NCBI GenBank assembly: GCA_001970955.1 | Contig: MPUH01000066.1 | Span: 1-64,000, forward strand | Origin: Stentor coeruleus | Lineage: Eukaryota > Ciliophora > Heterotrichea > Heterotrichida > Stentoridae | DNA: 64,000 nucleotides | Direction of reading: 5' to 3' | In this document: positions 10,507 to 20,398 of the stretch, in pieces | How positions within the stretch are numbered: the first letter of the stretch is position 1 | Layout: every line of letters begins with the position of its first letter | Notes under the pieces: generated by a model | Told to the model about the DNA's origin: nothing | Seen by the model: the letters and a program-made list of their open reading frames with translations, nothing else | Database searches by the model: none | Position numbers and translations under genes: made by a program

Positions 10507-11221
10507 ATGTCTAGACAAAGAGGATACTTGACTAAAAACTTCAAAAGATTCAAACATGATTTTTCTATATATAAAGCAAGTGAAGCTGAGATACAATCAG
10601 ACTTGAAAAAGCTAAAATATATAAAGAAAAATAACCTTAAACCTATTGAAATTGTTACTAAAATAGAATTACCGAAAAAAAGAAAAGCTTCTATAAATGA
10701 TGATAAACTTGCTATTGATGGTCTTGTAAGGCTTATGAGCATAAAAACTACTGAAACAAAGAAAAAAATAGAGAAAGTGAAGGAAAAAATACCTGAGCCA
10801 GCACAAANTTATTGAAATAAAGAAAAAAATAGAGAAAGTGAAGGAAAAAATACCTGAGCCAGCACAAAAGTTTATTGCTAATNCTACTGAAACAAAGAAA
10901 AAAATAGAGAAAGTGAAGGAAAAAATACCTGAGCCAGCACAAAAGTTTATTGCTAATGATAATCCTTGGGCTAATATGATCGCTTTGCAACAACAGTATA
11001 TGAAAAATATTATCCTTGCATCACAGATTAACTATTTTCNTGATAATCCTTGGGCTAATATGATCGCTTTGCAACAACAGTATATGAAAAATATTATCCT
11101 TGCATCACAGATTAACTATTTTCAGATGCCCTATGTGATGGTCAAGTCTAGTGCTGACCAGCATTTAAAAGCTGCAAAGTTTATATATCGGAATAAAAAT
11201 TTTATAAATAAGAATGTTTGA
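10507..11221 (+). CDS. Small basic protein, disturbed by three N-joined duplications
   Basis: The gene starts at ATG 10507 and ends at TGA 11219-11221. It is interrupted by single Ns at 10808, 10883 and 11040, each flanked by near-identical sequence. If each duplication is collapsed, one continuous frame of about 164 residues remains. It is lysine-rich (KKLKYIKKNN, TETKKKIEKVKEKIPEPAQ) with a C-terminal part containing NPWANMIALQQQYM. I recognise no domain. The middle copy near 10809-10882 differs from the others by three C-to-T changes at its start, so haplotype difference or a real internal repeat are both possible; an assembly artefact is more likely because the same signature occurs elsewhere in non-coding DNA. 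Confidence 0.6.
10747..11121. repeat. N-separated duplications inside the small basic gene
   Basis: A segment containing GAAACAAAGAAAAAAATAG appears three times (about 10748-10807, 10809-10882, 10884-10957). A second segment (GATAATCCTTGGGCTAATATG...) appears twice, on either side of the N at 11040. The joins are single Ns. These look like unmerged contig overlaps. Confidence 0.75.
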
Positions 11222-11862
11222 TATGGGTTTTTAGTTTAGAAGTTTTATGTTTAAAGAAATAACTGTATAGTTTAGTTTGTTTTTTATGGTTGATTTGGCT
11301 TTCTATAAAGTTTGAATAAATTTTATCATATAAAGGGTAAAATTTTTTGAATGTAATATAAAGTTCATATGTATATCAAAACAAAATAAAATAAAGGAAA
11401 AATCATACAAAACAATACTGGTGTACTTTAACTTTAAGTTGCAGGTATAAAGTATTTCTTATTACAAATTCAAAAGCTTACATTTACATAGAAAATCGTA
11501 TAATTTTTTTAGCATTAAAGCATTATACTAAATATTTTTACTTAATAAATCATATAGAAATTCTCATTAGCATTTTGTCATGAAGATCTTAATGTAAATA
11601 AACTCAAATATCAAATAAGACTTATAAAGAGTCATATTTTTTCAAATCAACCTAAGTAAAAACTGTATCCAACTTAAAATCTTCAACATTATCACTTTTA
11701 TAGAATATAAAAAACACACCCTAGAGTATTTTAACAATTAATCTATAACATAAAAATTCCAACCTTATAAACCAAATACTAAAACATAATATAAAAAACT
11801 CAACCTTATTAACAAAACTTAACAGTTTATTGATTTAAAAAATTAGTAATTATCTTATAACA
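11222..11862. other. Spacer, no gene seen
   Basis: The first about 130 nt is G/T-rich and the last about 200 nt is C-rich and G-poor, matching the flank polarity of head-to-tail plus-strand genes. No gene is visible. Confidence 0.6.
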
Positions 11863-13407
11863 ATGGAACTTACAGAAGATGTAAAAAATACCGTTCTTGA
11901 GCTTAACAGAAACGCTATGGCCCTTCTTAAAAACGATATAATCAACGAAGCTTTAACTCTTTTCAAAAAATCTATTGAAATAATAAGCATAACTAAAAAC
12001 TGTGAACTTAAATACAAACTTTTAGGGATAAGTCAAAACAACTTAGGGTGTTATTTTAAAAGGATAGACAAACCGAAAACAGCCTTAAAATATTTGAAAA
12101 AAGCTTGTGTGAATGAAGAAAAAGCAAATATAAGCAATATAGACCGAGCTGGTACATTTCTTAATGTATGTGCGATATTATCAGCTTTAGGTAAGCACAA
12201 AGCCGCTTTAGATGAAAGTTTAAAAGCTTTAGCCTTATTAAAAACCCCTACAAAATCAGTTAATTTACCCGCAACACAAGTTATAGCGTATCATAACACT
12301 GCAGTTGAGTATGAGTTTCTACAAATGTTTACAAAATCATTAGAAAATTACAGTTTAGCTTATGAAACTGCATTAAAAGAACTTGGCAGTGACCATCCTT
12401 TAACAATATCAACAAAATTTGACTATCAAAAAGCGACTATGGCTATACAATCTAAAGATTTAACAACAACAATAAAAGATTTAGAAAAAAAAAACCCTTT
12501 AGCTTTGAGTTTTAAAAACACTACAGCCAAAAGCTTGAATAAACTTAAGAATTATGCGCTTATTGAAACTTTACATGATAATAAAAATAGGAAACAAAGT
12601 CAGAAAGATCAAGTAAGACGTGTATCTAGCCCTTTTCAAAGGAATTATGATAAGAGTTTTATTAAATATACTGATAAGAAAATTATCCCAATGATAGTTT
12701 CGAGGTCTTTTAGGATAAAATCTTTACCTATATCTCCTAATAAGCATACTAAGACCCTTTCACCTAATACTCTTGTAAATGTTAAAAGTAGAATTGTGGC
12801 AACTGCTCCTGATGATATGAAAAGAAAGAAAAAATCCATGAGTCAAAAAGGAAAAAAAGACTTTTTAACGTTGAAAATTGACTCACCAGGTAAAAGTGTT
12901 GATGATGAGTATACAATTGAAATTACATCAAAATCGAAAGATGAACTTGATCAGGGTTTAGTAACCAGAAGCAACCAAAAAATGAAAGAAAAAACTACCA
13001 AAGTCCTTGAAGAACTTGGAGCTTTTAAAACTCAGGCCAAAATAGAAAGGTTTGTATACTCCCCAGCTTTGATTAGTTATAAAAACAATAGTAAAATCCA
13101 AAAGCTTAGTGATATAGAAGAAAACTTTGTAGAAATCGGAAAACTCAAAAGAAAAAACATCCTAGAAGAAAACACGGAAAAGTTCAGAAAAAATATCGAA
13201 AAAAGTGAACGCCCTGAGATTGTTAAAAGCCGTATACAAATAAACAACTTTGTCAAAATTAACAAAAGGACAGAAGCTGCTGTGATGATACAGAAAAATG
13301 TTAGAAAAATGCAGTGTAAGAAAATATATTCTAGTATAAGAAATGCTATTATATTAATACAACGTGCATATAGAGAATATAGAGATAAGAATTCTAAGAG
13401 TGAGTAA
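11863..13407 (+). CDS. TPR protein with C-terminal IQ motifs
   Basis: Intronless gene of 514 codons ending in TAA. Residues 1-200 contain about four tetratricopeptide-like helix pairs: an NEALTLFKKSIEI pair, NNLGCYFKRIDKPKTALKYL, HKAALDESLKALALL, and a final pair around KSLENYSLAYETAL. The middle 200-460 is Lys/Ser-rich and probably disordered. The end carries two IQ-like calmodulin-binding segments (MIQKNVRKMQCKK and LIQRAYREYRDK, about residues 475-508). TPR regions bind partner proteins and IQ motifs bind calmodulin or centrin-like EF-hand proteins (family knowledge), so a Ca-responsive cytoskeletal scaffold is plausible but inferred. I cannot name an orthologue. Confidence 0.8.
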   Translation: MELTEDVKNTVLELNRNAMALLKNDIINEALTLFKKSIEIISITKNCELKYKLLGISQNNLGCYFKRIDKPKTALKYLKKACVNEEKANISNIDRAGTFLNVCAILSALGKHKAALDESLKALALLKTPTKSVNLPATQVIAYHNTAVEYEFLQMFTKSLENYSLAYETALKELGSDHPLTISTKFDYQKATMAIQSKDLTTTIKDLEKKNPLALSFKNTTAKSLNKLKNYALIETLHDNKNRKQSQKDQVRRVSSPFQRNYDKSFIKYTDKKIIPMIVSRSFRIKSLPISPNKHTKTLSPNTLVNVKSRIVATAPDDMKRKKKSMSQKGKKDFLTLKIDSPGKSVDDEYTIEITSKSKDELDQGLVTRSNQKMKEKTTKVLEELGAFKTQAKIERFVYSPALISYKNNSKIQKLSDIEENFVEIGKLKRKNILEENTEKFRKNIEKSERPEIVKSRIQINNFVKINKRTEAAVMIQKNVRKMQCKKIYSSIRNAIILIQRAYREYRDKNSKSE

Positions 13408-13580
13408 TATTTGTAATAGTTTTATATAATTAGATATGTTTTTTTTTTTATAATAAGATTTGATATATGATTTTTGTTTTACTATAGGTTATTTANATAT
13501 TGTCAGATAAAATATAGGATGCTTTTAATGGTTTATTAATGAAAAATTAAACGATAAATTAGAATGGTTTATAATATTTA

Positions 13581-14039
13581 ATGGAAAAAGATGATTTCAA
13601 TTCTGATTTACCGATGATTTTGCTCAGCAAAATACCCCTTGAAAGCGATAAGGATAACAGTTTGAAATCGAATATAAATGAACCTGAAATGGAAGATTGT
13701 GACGATACGATTCTTTTGAAAAACCTTATTAGGGAACTCGGTATAGAAGATTCTCTATCTGAAAACATAGACCCTCTAAAGCATGAGAGTATTTCTCCTG
13801 ACACTTGCATTCACTGCAAACTTGTCAGAAAACTATCAACTTTACAAACTGAAATTACTAAAATGAACCAAGATATCTGCACGACCAACGAGATTTTAAA
13901 CATAAAAAAAGAACAAAATACCGACTTGAAAACCATGATAAAACGTTTAGAAGGTAATATTAGTAATAGTAATGAAGAAGTTTTATTAGAAAATTCTTCA
14001 TCAACTTGCTCATGCGGAAATAAATGCATTTTGTCCTGA
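13581..14039 (+). CDS. Coiled-coil protein with C-terminal CaaX box (CILS)
   Basis: Acidic 152-residue protein. The N-terminal half is Asp/Glu/Leu-rich, a CIHCKLVRKL segment follows, residues about 85-130 form a coiled coil, and the end is STCSCGNKCILS. The last four residues, C-I-L-S, fit a CaaX prenylation box; X = Ser favours farnesyltransferase by the general rule. Nearby cysteines could be palmitoylated. The minus-strand gene at 52868-53308 has the same layout and ends CSCSKECVLF, so the motif is conserved between paralogues. The gene stops at TGA, where the paralogue has TAA, which shows TGA is a real stop here. Function is unknown; membrane anchoring is inferred. A single N at 13496 lies in the 5' flank without an obvious flanking duplication. 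Confidence 0.75.
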   Translation: MEKDDFNSDLPMILLSKIPLESDKDNSLKSNINEPEMEDCDDTILLKNLIRELGIEDSLSENIDPLKHESISPDTCIHCKLVRKLSTLQTEITKMNQDICTTNEILNIKKEQNTDLKTMIKRLEGNISNSNEEVLLENSSSTCSCGNKCILS

Positions 14040-14675
14040 AAAGTAACTAAGATAATAAATAAAAGTTATTATTAGTAGCTTTTATATGATTTAAATGATG
14101 TTAAAGATTTAGTATGTTTTTAAAGGGGATCTTGATGTGTTTTATGACTAAAAGGAGATGGTATAATTGGTGTTGATTTAGTGTTTTATATAATAGTGCT
14201 TGTAATTATAAAAATACTAGCTAAGATGCTAAGAGATGTTATTATAAGCGCCTAATCGAAGCAGAAAATCATTAAAATTTTCTAAATAAACACTTCAAAA
14301 ATCAACACTTACTTTCCAGCCTAAAATGTATAATCTCACCTTAATCTCTCTATTTGTACTTTAAAAATACACAATTATCTTTCCCATAACCTTTTATATA
14401 CATTTATTACTTATATCCATACCCTAAACACTTTATAGTCTATTTTAAACTATAATCATCACTAATACATATATAAACTAATCAAAGTATCCTTCAAAAC
14501 ACATACAAACTAAAAAAAAATATACATTTCTCATATCAAATCAATTACTCCAACTCATTCTTCCCTATCCATCTCACAACATCTCTTTTATACATATCAT
14601 ATATTAAATCCTCATACCCTACCAATTTTATACTTTCAAAAAAACCATAAATTCCTAATTGCCTAAGTAAGATTA
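14040..14675. other. Convergent spacer, no gene seen
   Basis: This spacer is bounded by the 3' ends of a plus and a minus gene. The left part (14040-14230) is G/T-rich and the right part (14270-14675) is C-rich, as expected if each 3' flank is G-rich on its own coding strand. No gene is visible. Confidence 0.6.
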
Positions 14676-17600
14676 TTAAAGGATAATCTTGTATGGGGCT
14701 TCGCTCACTGAGCTTTCTTGGCGTTTCTTCGAGTATCCAGCATAAGCAAGTGCACCAAGAACAACAGCAGAAATGGCAAATCCTGACATCATATATGAAG
14801 ATTCTTCAACCTTATTCTTGTAATAGTAAACATAACATAAATAATAATCATAGCCATAAACTGAGCTATAATCATAGAAATAGCAAGTTTCTTGAGTATA
14901 AGTCTTGATATCAGCTTTTTCCTTAGTAACAAGCGAAGTCATTCTCTTATGAAGGTCAACTTGAGAAAGGATTTCATTCTTACAGTACCAGTAATAACAA
15001 TAAGCATAATCATTATAAGTGAAATACCCATAGTAATATAGGTAATAACAATTATTACATTTGGTTAATTCTTGACCACTTTCAATAGCACTTTCAGCTT
15101 TCAAGTCAAGTTTGCTCATAACTTCATTCTTGCAATAGTAATAATAGCAATTGTAATCGGTACAATAATAACAATAATCAAAGCTCACTGAGTTCTCAGA
15201 GACAAAATCTGAAGACTTCTTGGTTGTTGAAGCAAGTTCAAGAACTTTATCCTTGCAGTAATAGTAAACACAGTCATAGTATTCGGAGTAGGTTAAGTAT
15301 CCGTAATAATAGTAATAATAGCAATCATCGCAATAGTAAAGTTTTTCAGACTTGTCTTTGTTTAATTCAATCTTTTTGGCTTTAAGGTCAATGCTCTTGA
15401 TTTCACTTTCTTTGCAATAGTAATAAGAACAATCGTAGTACTCATTATAAGTCAAGTAACCATAGTAATAGTAAGTCCAACAGTCATCACAGTATGAAGC
15501 TTCAACTGATTTGATATTCAATTCTTTGCCAATGTTCTCTAAGAGAATCTTAGCTGATTCATTGTCTTTTTTGCAATAGTAATAAGTACAGTCGTAGTAC
15601 TCATTATAAGTTAAGTAGCCATAGTAATAGTATGTCCAGCAATCATCACAGTATGAAAGTTTGATTGAGTCAGTCTTAACAGCTTCAATCATCTTTGAGT
15701 CTGAGCTCTTGCACCAGGTGTAATAGCAGTCACTGTATTCACTATAAGTGTAGTAGCCATAAGCATAGTTATCATAGCATGCATCACAGTAAGTATAAGC
15801 TTCTACTTTCTTTCCTGAAAGGTTGGCTGAGAGTTTCTCAGTTGTTAAACTCTTGCAATAATAGTAAACACAGTCATAATAGCTTCCAGAGTAACCATAG
15901 TAATAGTAGCAAGTGTCGTAACAGTCAAGTTGGACTCCTCCCTTTTCTTGAATGAATTCAGGAATTGTGATAAGGTTTTCACTTCTTTCTCCCTTGCAGA
16001 ACTTAGCAGCACAAGTGAAATAGTCAGAACCATAGAAGTACCAGTCCATGTAACAAGTACCTTCACATGATGATCCTTCAACCTTCTCAGTTCCGTAGAG
16101 TTCTTTAAGTTTATCGAGGATTTGTTCTTTGCAGTACCAGTAAGCACAGTCATAGTATCCATCATAGTCGTAGTCATAGCATTCGTAACAATAGTCTTGT
16201 TTCTGTTCTCCAGAGTATCCAGCGAATAAGACATTCTTGCTAAGAACTTCATCTCTGCAGTTATAGTAACTACAATCATAGGCATATTCTTCACTGCTGT
16301 AAGAGTAATAATAACCACACTCAGAGCATGTTGATCCTTGAAGTGGAGCAATTGATGTAAGTTTGCTGAAGTTGTTGATCACAGCAAGTTTAGCTTTTTC
16401 CATAATCTCTGTCTTGCAGTAATAGTAAGCACAGTCATAGTAACTGTAAGTGTAGTCATAGTAACAGTATTCACAAGTTCCAGCCTTAGCATCCTTTGGT
16501 TCTTCAGCAAAGAGAGCAGACTTATCGAGAATATCTTCCTTGTAGCAATAATAGCAATGATAGGAATATTCATAATAGTCATAATGACAGCTTGAACAAC
16601 TGTAGAGTTCACTTTCTTTCTTGGTCTTGATAAAGTTATTCACTGTAAGTTCCTTGTAAAGAGAAGCTACTTCGTTTCTGCAATAGTAATAATAGCAGTT
16701 GTAGTATTCATTATAGGTATAATAACCAAGGTAGTAAGTGTAATAGCAATAGTTAGTGCATCTGCTAAGATCAGCCTTTTCAATGTTAGAACCCTTTAAG
16801 CTGACAAGTTGTTGGGTATCTACAACTTCATCCTTGCAATAGTAATAGATACAGTCATACCAAGCATCTCCACTGTAGTAATAGTCACAAAGTTCACAAT
16901 TGCTATAAAGGATTTCAGGTCTTTCTTGAACAAAACTAAGTTTACCTTCGAAGTTCTTCTCAGAAAGAGTTAAGACTTCTTCCTTGCAGTAAGCATAAAC
17001 ACAATCATAATAAGTGCTTGGATGATCCATAGTAATAGTACCAATAGCAGTCATCACAAGCACTAAGTGTTACTGGTTTACTAGTTGGTACAGCACTTCC
17101 AGCAAACAACTTGCTTCCATCGATGATTTCAGCCTTGCAGTAATAATAAATGCAATCATAAAAACTATCTCCACTATAGTAATAATAACAGGCATCACAG
17201 TTGCTCATTGTTTCAACTTTGTTCTCAACCATGGCGAAAGTAATCAATTTCTCATCAACACCTTCAGTCTTGCAGTAATAATAAACGCATGTATCATAGT
17301 CATAGTTGTAATAATACCAATCATAATAGCATGCATCAGTGCACGAACTTAAGCTTGCTTCTTCTTTAGGTCCATAGAGTTTCTCAAGGAATGATACGAT
17401 TTCAGCCTTGTAGTCATAGTCTACACAGTCATAGTAACTATCATCAGAATAGTAGTAGCACAGGTTTTCGGTAGCTTCACTATCAAAAAGCTTGTCAAAA
17501 ACTTCTTCTCTACAATAGTAATAATAGCAATCATAGCTATAGCTACTTGAATAGTAGCAATACTCGCAAGTGCTAGTCATCACAGGACGTCTTTCAGTGA

Positions 17601-17685
17601 AAGTCAATTTCGTTGTTTCATCAGCTGAGGCAGGCACGTTAGCCCAGAGAGCTAAGACGAGTACCAGGAATATCATCCCTTTCAT
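14676..17685 (-). CDS. Giant Tyr/Cys-module membrane protein, copy 1 (one apparent frameshift)
   Basis: About 1000 residues in two overlapping frames that belong to one gene, as the intact paralogue at 20399-23356 shows. One extra base lies in about 17013-17027 relative to the paralogue, inside module 5. The start is best placed at 17685 (MKGMIFLVLVLALW...), which matches the paralogue; an in-frame ATG at 17700 is not conserved. A signal peptide ends near VPASA. The body is 20 tandem modules with C-x2-C, an aromatic stretch of 8-20 residues, then C-x4-C-[KR]-x-E/D-[IV], joined by 15-30 residue charged linkers. A transmembrane helix (SGFAISAVVLGALAYAGYS) and a short tail ending APYKIIL follow. 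Tyrosine is extreme. GC and G/C-ending codons are slightly higher than in copy 2, which may mean higher expression. Such modules suggest a disulphide- or metal-stabilised surface coat; no known family is recognised. Confidence 0.75.
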
Positions 17686-17700
17686 ATTATTATAAGCCAT

Positions 17701-20398
17701 TATTTCTTTACAAAATATGTCGACAATTTTATCAGAATTAAATATAAATGCATATAAACTAAAATTCGACTAAGTCAAACTAAAAAAAAAATCCTAAATC
17801 ATACTTAAATTTTACCAGAATCGTTTTCTCAGAGTTTTGTGATATTTTGTTTTTTTTTTCGATTTTTTGTTTTTTCATACAAACTTCATCTTATCAACAG
17901 CTTGTGGATGAATAAGACATTAGTTTATGTGGGAGGTCAGAGGGTTGATATTTTAAAAGGCTTTCATAGATTTGATGATTTTGTATAATACTAAATTTTA
18001 TATAAAATATAATGTAAATAATCCATAAACCATAAGGATTATTTATACGATGTTAGAATTTAAATCTGCTGCCTTATCTTTTTATTATAAAGGATATTTT
18101 GCCAATTATGTTATATTTTATTTCAACCATTTATGCAACCCCTATAAAGCCTAATATTTACCATTTATTGATTACTTATAAGTTTAAATCTTTACTTTAC
18201 AAGCTTAAATTTGTAAGATTTCGAAATAAACAATGCATATATACCTTATTTAAGGTAAATACAATGTATTTTCTTTCGAATTTGTTTATTTCTAGTGTAT
18301 CTTAGTAAAAATTTAAGCTTTCTTCCCCAATCTTACTTAAAAATCTACTTTTTTATCACAGTTCAAATTTTCTTTGCTAAAAGTTGTACCTTCTACAATG
18401 ATTTTTATATTCACTTGATTTATATATTTATATTATACTTGAATAACTCCTATACAAATTTAAGAATTATTCTAGATTGTATTTTTTTTTGCTTGCATAT
18501 GCAATTGAACTAAGATATAATATTCAGCATACCTTTTAGCTTTTGTTTTTGTAATATAATCAAGTATAAAATATTTATAATCTTAGTTTTCTGCTTGCTA
18601 GCATAAATACTCTTTTTTGGTTTAAAAGCTAATAATTGTCATCAAAGAATTCTTAGCATTCAATTTAGTTGATTATAAGATATTTAACACTTTATCTTTA
18701 GAAAATATATAAAAGTTTGTTGTTTTATAAGCGATTCTTTGAATAAGCTCTAAAAACAGTAGCTTTTTTTTACATTTTTTTGTGATTCAGTCTCATATTT
18801 GTTTTTTTTTTCTTATTTCTATGATCAACTACGACTATTAGTTATAATTTCTGTATTGTAGAGCCTAATCGTTGAATAGTATCAAATTTATCAATTTAAA
18901 GTTTAGTTTGGATTATTTTAGTATAAAATTTGTATTTAAAGAAAAACAGGTTCTTTTTGAATTTCTAAAAGGTAAAAGAGACACTTGAACGTGAAAAACG
19001 ATTATTAAAGTATCTTAAACCTTTCAAAACCCAATCTTTCATGTTTTTGAGTATAACCTAAAAATTTCGATATTAGAAAATGTCTTAGCTGGATGAATAA
19101 ACATCTAAACTTCAATAAACACTTAAGATATATAAAATAAAATCAGATATTGTTTAAAATATCAGAACTATAGGTTATACTTTAAGAGTCAAATACTAAT
19201 TCTGATATGTTTATAGAATTAAGGATTTTGTGATAATATAAACTCTAGATAGGATAAAGGTTTGAAGTACATTGATTATTTAGTATTAGGTTGTTAGATA
19301 TTTATATGATTGTATAGGGAAGTTGAAATTGATTTTTTGTATTTTATCAGAATTTTAAAATATACATTTTCTATATAAGAATATTGAACAATTCTATATT
19401 TTTGTTTAAAAGTGATTATAATCGCATAAGATTGAGTAAGTTTATTTGTTTCCCTTTGTCTTAGTTAATCTTATATACTTAGAATGTATTTTTATAGTTT
19501 TTTTTCTTATTTTTAAGTTTATTGTTAATAAAGTATTATTAGAAGCACAGAAACCTTGTTTATATATTAAATTTATAGTTCAAATATGACTCTAGGGACT
19601 GGGATAATTTTCATAATGAGATCAGGATAAAACTTCATAGAATATTGTAAATACTTAGACATCAAAATTGTCTTTATTGTCAATATTTGGACAGAAAACA
19701 AAAAACAAGCTAGGAATACAAAACTAAAAGATATGAAATAGAAAAGAAACTCAAAAAGCATTCGAATGAAATAAAAAATACTTTTTGATTAAGGTATATT
19801 TTTTATGGGATGAAGAGTTTGAAAAAATACTTTGAGAAAAACACAAAAAATAAGAAATAATAAAGATCGATAGAGAAATGGAGAAATATATTACGAAAAT
19901 ATACTATAAAAGAAGGAGTCAAGTGATAGTTCCTAGCTAATATTAGTAAAACATTATTGCTAACTATAATAAAAAAAGCAAACTAATTCATAATAACAAC
20001 AAAAAGCCTATACACCTAGTTCTATATATAAAATTTTATAAGAAGGGTTTGAGTTAATCAATGAAGAATTCACTATTTTAGTATATTCAAAACCAAAACC
20101 AACATGATTACAATTTTATTAAACTCTAAGGTTATATCTTTAAAATACACAAACATATCAGAAATAAAAATCTTATCAACAACTACTATAACATACAAAA
20201 AAATCTAAAAAGCCAAAAACATAATTCTACTCACCCAACTAGTTTTTTACATTAAAAAATCATCCTAGCAATAATAAAATCTGACCTAAAAGCAATAACC
20301 CACAATTTCAAAGCTAAAAAAACCTTAGAAAAACCACATAATATTTCCTTATAAAAATTATTATCTTCAAACATCAAACCTATAATATTTTTAAACTA
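17701..20398. other. Large spacer between the two Tyr/Cys-module genes
   Basis: This is 2.7 kb without a supported gene. Short frames at 18099-18513 (+) and 19573-19761 (-) are AT-rich, hydrophobic and lack family resemblance. The right end (about 19950-20398) is C-rich on the plus strand, that is G-rich on the coding strand of the gene to its right. A short copy of the dispersed 39-nt element lies at 19916-19942. Confidence 0.55.
19916..19942 (-). repeat. Dispersed 39-nt element, partial copy C
   Basis: On the minus strand it reads TATTAGCTAGGAACTATCAC followed by TTGACT. It matches the first 26 nt of the copies at 25008 and 34880 with three substitutions, then diverges. It lies about 455 nt beyond the stop of the minus-strand gene at 20399, in the same orientation as that gene, near a change of G/C skew. 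Confidence 0.5.

Noticed and set aside
18099-18513. Two adjacent AT-rich reading frames in the large spacer
   Set aside because: Composition is that of random AT-rich DNA (Phe, Ile, Leu, Tyr, Asn), with no motif and no plausible 15-nt intron joining them.
19573-19761. 62-codon hydrophobic minus-strand frame
   Set aside because: Random-like composition and no conservation with the other module-gene flank.
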